A DNA stretch of 24,129 nucleotides from Mesostigma viride (GCA_009746045.1 RPFO01000397.1:1-24129); one strand, 5' to 3'. Positions 1 to 10,576 are shown, counted from the stretch's first letter. Notes: generated by a model from the sequence alone, not told the origin. Numbers and translations: made by a program.

Positions 1-424
1 GCAACGGCGGAGCCGGGGGACTGCGGTAATTCGCGGGAGATCCTCGACGGGGTCGGCAGGCAGGCCACCTGGCCAGCGGCCGCGGTTGTGGGAGCACAGG
101 TGCGAGCACAGGTCCATAAGCGAGGCGTACGTGCCGAAAAACACGTTTTCCATGAAGACTCCGGGACCGCGGTTCCAGAAGCCCGATATGCGTTGATGTC
201 AAAGGAGATCTCGTCCCAGTGCGGCTCGGCAGGGCGGCTGCGCTTGTGCTCTGGCGATGCAGATGGCAAGGCAAGCCCGGGGGGCTGGGCGAGCACCAGT
301 GCGCGACGTATAGTGTCACCGCTGCCTGCTGGACCTGATGGCGAAGCTGCAGCCGGAGCTGCAGATGTATTTTCATTGCCGAACGCAGCCTGGCGGCTGC
401 GCTCGGCAATGCGTTGCGTCGATT
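1..424 (-). pseudogene. GC-rich coding remnant of unknown origin, frameshifted, running off the left edge
   Basis: Read on the minus strand, one frame is open from an in-frame TAA near 424 to below 170. It encodes an Ala/Ser/Pro-rich stretch that contains AQPPGLALPSASPEHKRS and then PHWDEISFDINAYR. From about position 200 downward a second frame, one base off, gives a compositionally coding-like stretch containing GFWNRGPGVFMENVFFGTYA and SLMDLCSHLCSH, which continues past position 1. The GC-rich third positions and sensible residues on both sides of one shift suggest a real exon or ORF broken by an indel. I do not recognise the family. It could be a host exon, or the upstream part of a mobile-element ORF, since LINE debris begins 270 bp away. 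The plus-strand frame over the same bases looks like a shadow. Confidence 0.35.
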
Positions 425-695
425 AGAGCGTTTGCTCGTCATATACTGCGTAATAGCGTCGGAAAATTATATCATCATGTGCGTCGTAGAAAGACGCGTC
501 GATTGTGATATTCACGGCTAAATTCGGTGCTCATCAAGCGTGAAAGTTATGAGCTCCGCCGTCAGCCATGGCTACCTCGTGGCTCGAGCTATTGGGAAGC
601 ATTCACTGATTATAATAGATAGGCTTGCCGGGCTGTGATTCATAGCAGTTTGCGAGGTCGATTCGCAAACAATGAGACGCAAAGTGATTTTGCCA
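425..695. other. Unassigned interval, no feature seen
   Basis: AT-richer sequence between the GC-rich coding remnant and the 5' break of a LINE fragment. No convincing open frame, splice-anchored exon, tandem repeat or RNA gene was seen. Confidence 0.5.
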
Positions 696-1305
696 CTACT
701 ACGGTACTGCTGCGCAAGGCACTTAATATTCCCGTGAGTTTGCACATTGAGCAATGAGGGCTTGTACGCTGATTTTCCACATGTCAATTCCCACACTCTT
801 AGGCACAGGCGCCTGGGCACCTGGCCCGCACAGATCATACGTAGATACATCATGCAGCTAGACAGACAGACTACAGTATCTGGTGCTCACCAAGCTGCAC
901 AGCCCGCCGGGCGTTTCGTCCTCACGTGGCATGCCCTAGGCCGCGCGTGGCAAGATCGCCATGCAGTGGACTTTGTGTCATAGGCTAGGCATGGACATGT
1001 GCAACCCTATAGATGGGGCGGGCTCACGCCCGGGGAACCCCTTGGTTTGTCTGTCTGTAATATGGAGGCAGATGACAAGTAAAGATAGGTGGCAGACAGT
1101 AATGAGTCCTGACACCGCCCCCCAGTCGGTACTAGGGGCTCCGCGCGTGACCAAGTTTGGCAGGCATGGTGATTCGGGCCGTGGTGCCTGCAACCCTGCA
1201 ACTATTGGAACTAGATAGCTCCACTATATCTGGACCCCATCCCAACTTCATTTCCTTGAGGACTTTTCCATGCGCACGTGACGCAGTTACCTGTAAAACT
1301 CATTT
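696..1305 (+). mobile_element. LINE family A, old 5'-truncated copy (A4)
   Basis: The sequence aligns by eye with the 3' third of the family-A LINE at 13070-15892. It covers the segment after the reverse transcriptase core (LRKALNI, then the RRLG...HLAR region), the C-terminal IWRQM...RW region, and the 3' UTR with a decayed version of the cacgtgac/gtcacgtg hairpin near 1274-1295. Several frameshifts and stops interrupt the reading frame. No TTAA tail survives at its end. The divergence from A1 is clearly larger than for A2, so this is an older insertion. Both boundaries are approximate. Confidence 0.75.
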
Positions 1306-1594
1306 ATCAAGGCATACGACATGGATTGTTGGGTATGCATCTAGAAAATGCATGCGACGGACCTGGGCAGGAATAATTATTCTATTATAGTTTCGAGAGT
1401 GTCAATCGTGGTCCGGGCCGCCCCACGCGAAACTGCTAGCTGGGTCGAAAAGTGATACTAACCGCGGCCGCAGTGATTGCTTCTACCATTTGCCATAAGA
1501 AACTGCCTTCGGCAGCACTATAAAAAGAGTTTGTTATCTGACTCAAAAAGCTAGCACGTACTCAGTGCGGAACTATTGCACAAGGATATTTGGT
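1306..1594. other. Unassigned interval between two LINE fragments
   Basis: Short AT-rich sequence with no open frame, splice-anchored exon or repeat that I could match elsewhere in the window. Confidence 0.45.
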
Positions 1595-2150
1595 GGTGCA
1601 TGATAGGATGGAATACCTTCGCCACAAGCAAGATCCCCAGAGGCCCAAGGTCTATGCTGGAGGGGCGGAGGAGACCGGATGATCAACCACAAGATGTGGA
1701 CGCCCCTTGCCGGGGCTAGATTATAGCCCTTGTAATAACCATTGATTGGTAGTCATTGTCGCCATTGTAGCTCCACTGTTGCCAAGAATGAGCCTCAACT
1801 GCCATCATACATGGCCACCTGCTGGCACATGCAATGCTAATGCACGGTAGACAACCACTGAGCCATACCCTTAATTTACCACCTGCCTATTACAACCGAC
1901 AGCCTGCCCAGTCATGCTACGCCATCGCTTCTCTCTGCTTGCTTGCCCACACTCTCCTTGTCATGCTATGCTCATGCGGGTCTTATTGCACCCACAGAAT
2001 TTGCTACGCCGGATCCGATCATGCTGCTGTGGCATCCCTCTGGCATGAAGGAAAGCTAGGGGGGGCCTCTGCCCCTTTCCTGCTGTGCATATACAGCCGC
2101 TGCTTCGTGACTCCCCAACGGGAGCACGTGGTTTAATTAATTATAACAGG
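1595..2150 (+). mobile_element. Family-B retrotransposon 3' end with stem-loop and TTAA tail
   Basis: This copy matches the reverse complement of 16761-17660 in blocks. The shared landmarks are the gccacaagca start near 1621, the atgatcaaccacaagatgtgg block near 1678, and the tcttattgcacccacagaa block near 1981. It ends in a stem-loop at 2102-2125 (gcttcgt and acgggagc arms around gactcccca) followed by a TTAATTAATTA tail. Compared with the 16761-17993 copy it lacks the block that encodes the LINE C-terminal motif. It abuts the 3' end of the helicase gene on the opposite strand, and its tail supplies that frame's stop codon. The 5' boundary is approximate. Confidence 0.7.
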
Positions 2151-2682
2151 ATGGCCAGCAGATCCGAGCATGCGCATGCAGGTTGCATGGTGGCTGCCCA
2201 CCAGTGCCCATGGTGACTGTGCACCATGGGTGCGAGCGGGGGGATGAGCGCGGGAGGCCAGGCAGCTGGGTGGATGAAAGGTAGGCAGATGCATGGCGCC
2301 CGAATGCCTGGGCAGCTGGGGGGACAGCTGTGGCCCTAAGTGGGCGGTATGAGTGGCACCGTACAAAACGCAGTGGACAAATATGTGTAGCTTTTGGGAT
2401 GAAAAGGGAGGAGTGTGGTTTTGAAGGGAAACGGGCGGGTGGCATCTTATGCTGCTCTATCCCAGACACACATCTCTGACCGCACAAGAGGAGGCTAGAG
2501 ACATTTGCCCCTTCATTCTTTGGCCCTTTGATTTGCTTCGCCCCTTTCCTGCTCCTTTCCTGCCTCAGCGCGCCGTGCTTCCTGGCGTCCTCGATTAGGG
2601 AGCGCCACATGGCGTCGTGTCGCAGCGTCTCGACATTCCCCAACATGACGCACATGCGCTTGGCGCGCGTAATTGAGACATT
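2137..2682 (-). CDS. Helicase exon 8 (motif VI and C-terminus)
   Basis: The acceptor is GATGCAG/AAT. The exon encodes [20 protein letters not shown], then [14 protein letters not shown], which is motif VI and the end of the helicase core. After about 2560 the frame stays open to a TAA at 2139-2137 but loses any family resemblance. That stop lies in the TTAA tail of an adjacent retrotransposon, so the native C-terminus may be different. Confidence 0.75.
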   Translation of the reverse strand, partial: NVSITRAKRMCVMLGNVETLRHDAMWRSLIEDARKHGALRQERSRKGAKQIKGPKNEGANVSSLLLCGQRCVSGIEQHKMPPARFPSKPHSSLFIPKATHICPLRFVRCHSYRPLRATAVPPAAQAFGRHASAYLSSTQLPGLPRSSPRSHPWCTVTMGTGGQPPCNLHAHARICWPSCYN

Positions 2683-5600
2683 CTGCATCCATGGTCATGC
2701 ATGTGGTGCAAGAAGGGGGGGGGGGGGGAGAAGATCAACGGCAAGTATCATGCACATGTACAGGGTCTGAGTTTGACTGATGGGAGACATGCACAAAAAG
2801 CACAGTGCTTACTAAACGGGGGGTGACTGTGGTGTGCTAAATGGGGTGACTGAATAATGCTGCTTGGGTATGATAGAGAATCTGATGTAAGAACAGAAAC
2901 TCAAGGGTGTAGAATGCTGACCTTCTTTATTTTGCAGATCTAATCTTGTGCCACAAAGCCAGCTGTGCCACCATTGTGCTGTCAGGCATGGTCTATAACT
3001 GAAGGCCAGGCGCGAAAATTTAGCTATAGTAGAAACTCCAAAGCTGTCAGTCCTTGTCGAGCTCTGGGCAAGTTGCAAAAACAGTTATATGGAAATAAGA
3101 CTTTTGTGCACATATAGGGCACCTCAACACGTCATTTAAAAATGTTGTTGGGCGGGCGGGGGGCGACTAAAATTGCTTGCCGCTTCGATATGAATGACAA
3201 CAAAAATGGCTGAACGAAATGGCTAAACAAAATGGCTGACGGCGGAGCTCAGAACGTTTGTGTCTGAGGCTCCCCAAACTCAGTCAGATCACTAATTGCA
3301 TTCGATTCGTCTTTTTAACCCCTAAATGGGCAGAAATACTGCCGATGCATCGGCTGTACTGTAACTTCACAATTTTGCAAACCACCCCACAACCAACCTA
3401 CCAACATCCAAGGGCTGTCCTGCGGGGTCAAGCACGTCCATGACTTGCCCTTCAGGGTGAGCTATCACAACCTAACATATCTGCAGGGTAGACCATAGAA
3501 AACTACCGTCAAAGTCAGGGGGGTCAAGACGCGCGTTTTCATTCTTGCTTGGTAGATTGTGTATTTTGAATTATGTAAAAAGACCTACTGTAGGCACCTA
3601 CCACTTCAGGGATGATAAACTATTGGCTGAACAGTTTGAGCCATTGGGGTCATCATTTTGTTGGGTAGTATACCAGCAGTTACACCCAGTGCAGCCTATA
3701 GGGGTACCGTTGGTAAAAAGCAACCAAGGGGGTAGTAGGGATGGGCATACTACCTACTAATATGGCCACCAACCATGTCATACAATACATTTCGCTTCCA
3801 CCATGATGGGGAAACCGTAACTGCATCATCACACTGCACTTACATCATGGCACCTATGTGCAGGTGCCACCTTGTCCATGCACGTAGGGAACGCAGTACG
3901 GATACCCTACGCTATTAGGCATTCTAGGAGGCAGCCACCAACAAACTAGTGATGTTAAGCCTATGTATTTCAGCTTGCCCTACTAGCAAGGATAAACTAG
4001 GCCTGCTATTGCTTGCCAGGTGATGGCCAGCACACCTGGTGGCACATGCTGACAATGGGAAGCTTTTACTCACCAGTTATATGCTTGAGATGCCACAGAG
4101 ACCAGCGCCAACTGCCTCACACTCATGCAAATGTGTGTGGGAAATGTATAACAAACATATATGATGGGGGTATTCAAACCCAGGCCAATCAAAATTTATC
4201 ACTTGTTGCTTATGCCTGCTGAAGGTATATAGTGCACGTTAAATGCAAGCATGAGGAACGACATACACGTCTCATTTACTATCTATCGCTTACCAGCCGG
4301 CGGTGATCTTGCAAGAAGCCCACGTTGCCGCTCGCATTTGCTCTCACGGCAGAAATAATGATGATGTCTCTCTCTTGCCCCTGCAGAATAGATGCAGAGG
4401 ATAGCAGGAAAACAACCCAAACTCCAAGCAGATGACTCAAGGAATAAGAAAATAAGAGGTTGCAAGAGTGTGAGCGTGAGAAAAACTTTCAACCAAGAAA
4501 GTCAGACGATTGTCCAGCAATATGTCCATAACAAAGTCTAGTAACGAGAAGGCTCGTCAGCTTTGCGTAGCTCAATATCACCACACTCCTATATGAGTCA
4601 GATATCGAATCAAAATTTAGGATGAACTCCAAGTATGAACTATAGACCCTGCAATCCCGTGGCAGTCAGGAATGATTGTTAGCAGCATCATGTTCACGAA
4701 AGTCTACCGCCAAAGCTAACATCGTGCATTGATGAATTAATTACTATAGAGCTACTTGAAAGATCATGGTCACATCTGTCTCTCTCCCTGGGGGAGAGCA
4801 CACAACTGGAGGGTAACATCCACAGTAACACTTCTGACAACCCGCGCGCACGACGACTTTCCAAACCCTTCAACAGCTTGTGGCCGTTCAAGGCTTTAGT
4901 GACCCTGTTACATAGGTGGCAAGATTTTACGCTCATGCGCATGCAAGCCTCAAGGCCACTGCTCGCGCCGCCAGGCGTGCCACGCGCACCTGGAAGCCGT
5001 CCACAGTGTGCACGTCCACCGCATGACCCGCCGCGCGGAGCTGCTCCTCGATCTGCCGCGCTTGCGCCTTGTACGGCGATATAACCCCGATAGTGAGCAT
5101 GCCGGCTTGTCCTTGCCCGGTGGCAGGACGCTTGCGGCCCGCCTCCTCAATGGCGGCGATGATCTGTTCCACCAGGCAACGCGCGTGCTCCTCTTCTGCT
5201 TGGTTGAGGATGCTGCGAGTCGACGCGTCTCGCTCCTCGCGCCCCGTGGCCACGTCAACAAAGACAAATGCGCTGCAGGGGCTGCTGGGGGGACTCTGCA
5301 GCACCTTCGCGCGCCAGGTGTCGTCCTGCCGCAGAAGCTCGGGTGAGCACACAGTGGGCGCGTCCTTGAGTCGCCCGTCGTAGAACGCCCTGTTGGGCCA
5401 CCGCGAGATGTCCGGGTGCATGCGGTACTGCGTGTCCAGCATGAACACGCGCCACCCGTTGGACTGCAGGCGCTCGAACAAGCTCCGGTCGTAGCCGCAC
5501 GCCTTGGCGTTCATGGACAGGACCGTGGCTGGGAGCTGCATGAGCATGATTGACATACATCGTGTTTGTGTGCGTTGGGGGATCAGCGAAAGCTAGCCAG

Positions 5601-8600
5601 AGGCAGGCTGGAGGACCCTTAGGGTTGATCAAAATCACTTACTCAAATGAGAATTAGAAAAGGAGAGTAGCATTAGAACTTACACACAACAACATAACAT
5701 GAGGCTTGCTTAGCCGGCCAAACTAGTTAGCAGCATAGGCATGGTGAACAGCCATTAATGTGTAAGATGGTACAGATGACAAAATGCTTGAGCATTAAGT
5801 ATGTCGCTCTCCCTTTGTCCATCCACCCATCGATTATAGGCCCACACATGCATCGTTGCCCAGACTCGTGCATCCTTGCCCACAGTTAAGATATATTGTC
5901 GAGCCATTTTGCCCCTCTTTTCCCGCCTCCCTTTTTCTTCACGATTCCGAACCAGTAAAAGAAATGCGTAAACCACTTTGAAACTCAATTATTATTAGGC
6001 TTCCTTGACAATTTTCCTTGAAGCTTGCACATTGTCCAAACAGACCTTGTTTCCTGGAATACAAACCACAGCATTCCATACCTGCTTGGGGTCGCCCACC
6101 AGCACCAGCTGGTCCATGCACGTGGTGGCGGGGGACGCCAGCAGGATGCAGGTCTCCGCCTCAACCAGCTGCGCCGCCTCGTCCACCACCACCGTTTGAA
6201 ATCCTCCCGCCTTCTCCCGCATGATTGGCCGCCCGGCCGACGCCACCGTGCAGAAGACCATGCGAGCATTCCGCAGGATGGCGTCCCTGATTCCGGCACC
6301 ATTCAACTCTCTGTTATAGTCACACAGAAAGATGAGAAACAGGAACTTCTTCACTCCCCAAATCATGGCACAACCCCTGGGATGCTCGAAACGAGAGACT
6401 CTTACCGAGGAAGATGCCGGCTGTCCAGTGCTGCTCTCACTTTCGGCGATCATTCCTCCATGGCCCACCTTGGCCGATCCAGATGCCATAGTCACCGCAC
6501 TCACTGGAGAGCGTACACGACCCTTGCTTTGCTTCACCAGCAAATCAAAGGCACCGTCCAGCGAGGATTCTGCTTCCAGCTTGACATGATCCAGCAACTG
6601 GGCGGCTCGGCGAATCCTTGAGGCGAGCCGATTCAGATCGTCCCGATTCATGCACGGTGCCTCCTCCAGAAGCACCCCACCCAAATCACACAGTCTCTTT
6701 AGGAGCCCATACAGCCTGACGCGAAGATATAGCCCCCGTGACATGGTCCGTGGCTCAGCGGCTTCCGATTCCATTCCCGGATATTTCCCACTGCCCCCAG
6801 AACCACCACCACCTGTTACAGTCAGAGCCCCATGCTCCGCTAGCTGCCTTGATTTCTCCGCATCCAAGGAGGATTGCTGCCGGTAGCCCTCCTCAAGACG
6901 CTCTGGCAGCCACGCGCACTCCTGCGTGGTGGCAGTGAAGCCGTGTTCTAAGTCCACGCAGGCCTCGAGCCGCTTCACCCGCTCCGTTAAATAAATGAAC
7001 CTCATGTCTCCCTCCACGTCCACTTTATCCTCCGCAGCCACCAGGACAATCTCTGCCAGCCGGCACGGCAAACCGTGGCGTACAGGCAGCAGGTCCAGGC
7101 CTGCAGATACAAGTTCTTTTTTTAGCCACGATGCCCACGTCTCCCTCGTGCCTTCAACCAGGTTGCTGGCACGGTGCGAGCAGACTGACTTTCCACCCAA
7201 CCCGTTGCCACTGCTGCCACCACCACTGCCATCCTCTCTGCCCACCAGCCCGGTAGCATGCAGCAGGCGGCCAGCCACTACTTGCACCGCCACGTTCGTA
7301 GGCGCACACACCATCGTGCGGGATTGAAGCGCGGCGAGCACGCGCAACAGGCAGGCCACCGTGGCGGTTTTCCCCGTCCCTGGAGGTCCCTGCTCGCCCA
7401 TCATCGGCGCAATCAACATTGTGTTGTTGTCGCTTAGCCATAGAAAGTCGCATAAAGGAGACTATGCACAGGAAAATGCAGAACCATGTAATGATATCAT
7501 TGACGGCATTTGCCATGCCTGCTTGTGCCACAGATGATCATCGTCGCCATTGATTTTCTTGCATGCTTGCATGCCATGCACAGCCAGGCCGACCACGCAG
7601 TATACACGTCGAAGCAGTAAGACATGGTGCGCTTGCAGGCAGTGAGCCAGCAACCCAGGGGATAGATGCACATACCTGCACGAGGTGCACCCTGCGGAAA
7701 GACGACTCGGATGCTGGGTCGTCGTCACTCGGGGAAACCCTTTGCACGATGCCGTCGCACGCAATCGAGGAGCATTCCAACACCACCTGCCGTTGGGAAG
7801 GATTCAGCCCACTGCGATCGCACTCGTTTGCGATTGCTTCTTGCATCCGTGACATAACGTCCACCTGAGGACCTGTCGCGTCGTCCGTCCTTGATGCGGC
7901 CCGTCCGGCATCGTGGGCTGTGCCAGGGGCTCCCCAGAGAGAGGCCGGGCTTGCCGCCAGGGAGCCCACTCCCGCCGACAGGATGGCCTCCCGGATGCTG
8001 CCATGCAGCTTTATCTGCGTAGGGGCGTGCATAGTGCCTGCCGACGCAAGGGGATGCCAGCATTTTCAATTGGCGTTCTATTCCTTTCAGGAAGCAGCAA
8101 TTCCTTTCAGGGAAAAGCGAAGCAGAAGCTCTTATTGCCCTTACTAGGAAGAAGGCATGCGCTCTGGGATGGCCATGGAAAAACTTTACGGTCTTGTAGG
8201 CAGTGCCCCACGGATGCGGCTCCTTTCTTACCCCCGCTTCCAAAAACTTCAAAGCGCATGTCCAGCTGATGCGACAATCAACCAACCTATCACGAGGGCG
8301 AGCCAGAAAAAAGAAATCCATCTGGCAGCCACGAACAGGGAAGCATACAATTGCACACATATGTGAGGAAAACAGGCGTGTTTCTTCACTCAATTCTGAG
8401 TTTCTCTTCCCAAGTCTGCACAAGAGAAACCGTGCATAACAAATGGCCATGCTTGACGCCTGCGTATAAATGTGGGGCTTTGATCCTTTTTTCATCTCAC
8501 TCATGTTTGTGTACTGAACTTTTGACAGTCTTTGTGTGTACAGAAAGTTTCTGTTCACCAAAATTTTCTTTAACCGTGGCGCTGCCATACAAAAAGTGCC

Positions 8601-10576
8601 AGTATACATACCAAAACAAACGAGAAAATAAAACAAAGCTGCTCAACAGGTGATGATGAAACAAGAATAAGAAAATTACTTACTTCATGAATGCGGAGGG
8701 GCGTGGCGAGGCTGCCGATAATGTAGAGATGCCAGGGTTTCTCCCTGCCACGAGATGACAGCAAGGCATTCGCCACGCCCGTTCCCGCTGGCGCAAACAC
8801 CTGGCTTGGGGCATTATAAAGGAACAGCGTGCATTATAAAGGGGCATTATAAAGGGCATTATAAAGGGGCATTATAAAGGAACAGTGTGGCACAGGAATG
8901 GCCTGCCATATGTCGGCATCCTCGGACTGTCCCTTGACCTGCCGTTGAAGGTTTCATGGGATGCATCAAGCATTTCCTACGTACAGCAAAACATTAACGC
9001 CATCTCTTTCCCCCAACCCCCCTTCAAAACTCCTAGGCATTCAAGAGGCTCTCCTCATTGGAAGGTTGCTCCTGATCATATCCTTGTATGTGGGGTGTCA
9101 ACAATGTTATGCAAAATTGCAGGAAGATCGAACAAATGCTTCTCACAGTATATCCTCAGCACGCAAGATAAGTGGTAAATTCTGTCATGCACTTCACTCG
9201 ACCCTCATGTAAGCTGCTGCTCCTGAGGCATCTAACCCACTGCATCTACGAAGCATCAACTACGCAGGATTAGACCTCAACAAACAACTGAGAAAAAAAA
9301 CAAAACCGCGAACTGCGTCATGTGGGATCACCCCACCGCAACAACCACAACATTTGTGTTTACGAATGGTACTTGGCACCCACCAAGCAGACAAATTTGT
9401 TGCAAATGCGTCGGAATGAGGGCATGCCCTAATGAGAAAGGCGCTACGATCTCATGCCTATACAACACAGCGACAGATTCACCTGCAGGGAAGGAAAAAA
9501 ACCAAAAAACAACTAGTATAACATAGCATCAATTTCGATCGGGCTTGTTTTGTAAGTCCACCTAATGGCTTTGGCCATACTACCCGGACCGCCATTGTCA
9601 CCCCCGTCTACCCCGAAATACCATGCCATACCCTGCAACTGACGCGCACGAGGAATCTGCCATCTTCGCCTCCAACACCTTCCCCATCGCGGCGTGTCCA
9701 GGTTTCCGTCCCGGTTATCATGAGCAGCGTGTGAGGCACCTGGTCAAACTCTTCGATGCTGGCAACCGGGCGCTCGGAAATGATGGCCACGTCCCACGCC
9801 TTCAGGCTCTCGCGTGCCGAAGGGGCCAACCGCGCTGCCATCGCATCACTTGTTTCTCCAACCTCAAGATAGGGGCACTGCTCCTTGGTTGTCAATAGCT
9901 TTGCCTCCCGGAGTGGACCCAGGTGAGGGACTCTGCCCTGCCTTGTGCGCTTCTGTGTCTGAAGCCCTTGCACGGTCACAGTAGACATGGGCATGTCGCT
10001 AAACGATGCCATCCCGCTGGCTAGCTGCGCTCGTACGTCATCCACCAGAGGCCAAACAAAGGCGCTCAAATGTGCGGGCAAGTCGGGGAAGAATTGCGGT
10101 ATACGCTCTGTCATCTGCACCGCACAATCCAGTAAGTTCCCACGGGTTAAAAAATGCAGGCTGTTGTCACTGCCATGGCCCACCCCCCGTAGAAGTGGCA
10201 GTAGCGCCCATCTTAAATGACAATGCAGGCAGATACGGGCCTTCAATACTGCGTACGCGAGAGCATTGGCGCGGCATGGAATAGATAAATAAAACGTTGC
10301 AACATTAATGCTTACAGTACTGCTAATGCAAGATCAGCGGGGAACAACATGAACGTGCATATCCATAGAGGAAAAGATGTAATAAAATATCTCAATCGTG
10401 GAGCCACGAGCAGGACTGCAATGAAGCCATAAGCAGACAGCTAACTTTCCACAACTACAGTGCATTACCTGGCTGGCCAGAAGATGCTCTGATTGTATGT
10501 CCCTTAGACTCCATCGAAGAACGTACTCTTCTAGAGGCATCCCCAGCTGGCCGGACTGTTTCTGGGAAGGTTGCAT
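2137..10576 (-). CDS. UPF1/SEN1-like superfamily 1B helicase, eight exons
   Basis: Proposed CDS exons on the minus strand are 10576-10469, 10114-9632, 8800-8684, 8014-7676, 7389-6082, 5535-4990, 4380-4294 and 2682-2137, about 1,177 codons. Every junction is GT-AG, phase 0, and rebuilds a known motif. The motifs run in order: Q motif LNPSQRQVV (about residue 306), Walker A GPPGTGKT (350), Ia APTNVAV (378), Walker B DEAAQ (752), III GDPKQLPATV, IV YRMHP (822), [26 protein letters not shown]. The family comprises ATP-driven 5'-3' RNA/DNA helicases. The N-terminal region ([10 protein letters not shown], then [13 protein letters not shown]) resembles plant SEN1-related helicases of about 1,000-1,100 residues, so nuclear RNA processing is a reasonable inference. 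The ATG is preceded by an in-frame TAA at 10597-10595. Gly-rich linkers interrupt the region between motifs Ia and II. The last 140 residues look non-conserved. Confidence 0.88.
2683..4293 (-). other. Helicase intron 7
   Basis: This 1.6-kb intron (GTAAGC...GCAG) contains a 13-G run near 2716-2728 and a few aaatggctgaac-like short repeats near 3205-3240. No second gene or mobile element was recognised. Confidence 0.7.
4294..4380 (-). CDS. Helicase exon 7 (29 codons, motif V to VI)
   Basis: A short exon bounded by TTCTGCAG/GGG and CTG/GTAAGC. It translates to [20 protein letters not shown] followed by GFLQDHRRL. This is exactly the conserved stretch between motif V and motif VI of UPF1-like helicases, and it joins in phase to both neighbours. 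Its frame has no long ORF, so a simple ORF scan misses it. Confidence 0.88.
4381..4989 (-). other. Helicase intron 6
   Basis: A 609-nt intron (GTGCGC...CTGCAG). Nothing further was recognised in it. Confidence 0.7.
4990..5535 (-). CDS. Helicase exon 6 (motifs IV and V start)
   Basis: This exon has 182 codons. The acceptor is CATGCAG/CTC and the donor TTCCAG/GTGCGC. It starts with LPATV, completing motif III, contains [20 protein letters not shown] and GVISPYKAQ, and stops inside motif V after HTVDGFQ. All are diagnostic of the UPF1-like AAA_12 domain. Confidence 0.9.
5536..6081 (-). other. Helicase intron 5
   Basis: A 546-nt intron (GTATGG...ATGCAG). It separates GDPKQ from LPATV and holds no other recognised feature. 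Confidence 0.75.
6082..7389 (-). CDS. Helicase exon 5 (motifs I, Ia, II, III)
   Basis: This is the largest exon, with 436 codons. It starts precisely at Walker A GPPGTGKT and ends precisely after motif [12 protein letters not shown]. Motif II is VVVDEAAQ. Ser/Gly-rich low-complexity linkers follow motif Ia and sit mid-exon. Positions 6405-6307 (99 nt) begin with GTAAGA and may be an in-frame intron encoding an atypical hydrophobic insert, reported separately. Confidence 0.88.
7676..8014 (-). CDS. Helicase exon 4 (Q motif)
   Basis: This exon has 113 codons. The acceptor CTACGCAG/ATA was chosen because it keeps phase 0 and gives [16 protein letters not shown], matching the family. An alternative upstream AG at 8038 would be out of phase. 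LNPSQRQVV is the adenine-sensing Q motif. The donor is CTCGTGCAG/GTATGT, directly before Walker A. Confidence 0.8.
8015..8683 (-). other. Helicase intron 3
   Basis: A 669-nt intron (GTAAGT...CGCAG). No internal feature was recognised. Frames that read through it on either strand look non-coding. Confidence 0.65.
8684..8800 (-). CDS. Helicase exon 3 (39 codons)
   Basis: The acceptor is AAGCCAG/GTG and the donor GAA/GTAAGT. The exon encodes [17 protein letters not shown], the family's conserved strand before the Q motif (compare the 'NITTxxRIWxAL' pattern of plant relatives). The acceptor lies beside a tandem gcattataaag repeat in the preceding intron. Confidence 0.75.
8801..9631 (-). other. 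Helicase intron 2
   Basis: An 831-nt intron (GTATGG...GCCAG). Its last 90 nt carry the gcattataaag tandem array. The rest shows no recognised feature. Confidence 0.65.
8811..8889. repeat. Short tandem repeat, gcattataaag core, five units
   Basis: Units start at 8811, 8831, 8844, 8856 and 8869, spaced 20, 13, 12 and 13 bp. The array occupies the region immediately upstream of the intron-2 acceptor of the helicase on the minus strand, where the branch point and pyrimidine tract would be expected. Confidence 0.9.
9632..10114 (-). CDS. Helicase exon 2 (N-terminal accessory domain)
   Basis: This exon has 161 codons. The acceptor is GTGCAG/ATG and the donor AGG/GTATGG. It encodes [20 protein letters not shown] followed by DDVRAQL, matching the SFxxPLxEETRAxL signature that precedes the helicase core in plant SEN1-like proteins. 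A downstream stretch ending RFLVRVSCR corresponds to the usual beta-strand region before the core. Confidence 0.8.
10115..10468 (-). other. Helicase intron 1
   Basis: A 354-nt intron (GTAATG...GTGCAG). No other feature was recognised. Confidence 0.65.
10469..10576 (-). CDS. Helicase exon 1 (start codon; 36 codons)
   Basis: The exon opens with ATG and encodes [20 protein letters not shown], a motif typical of the N-terminus of plant SEN1-like helicases. The donor is CAG/GTAATG. Splicing to 10114 joins LLASQ to MTERIPQFF, as the family alignment expects. An in-frame TAA at 10597-10595 makes a longer start unlikely unless there is an upstream exon. Confidence 0.75.

Noticed and set aside
747-1390. 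Several overlapping short plus-strand frames
   Set aside because: They are pieces of the decayed LINE A4 C-terminal region in different frames, not separate genes.
2716-2728. Run of 13 G
   Set aside because: A simple homopolymer in an intron, with no associated structure.
5008-5638. Several long frames on both strands overlapping helicase exon 6
   Set aside because: Shadows of the GC-rich exon. Only the 5535-4990 minus frame has helicase motifs.
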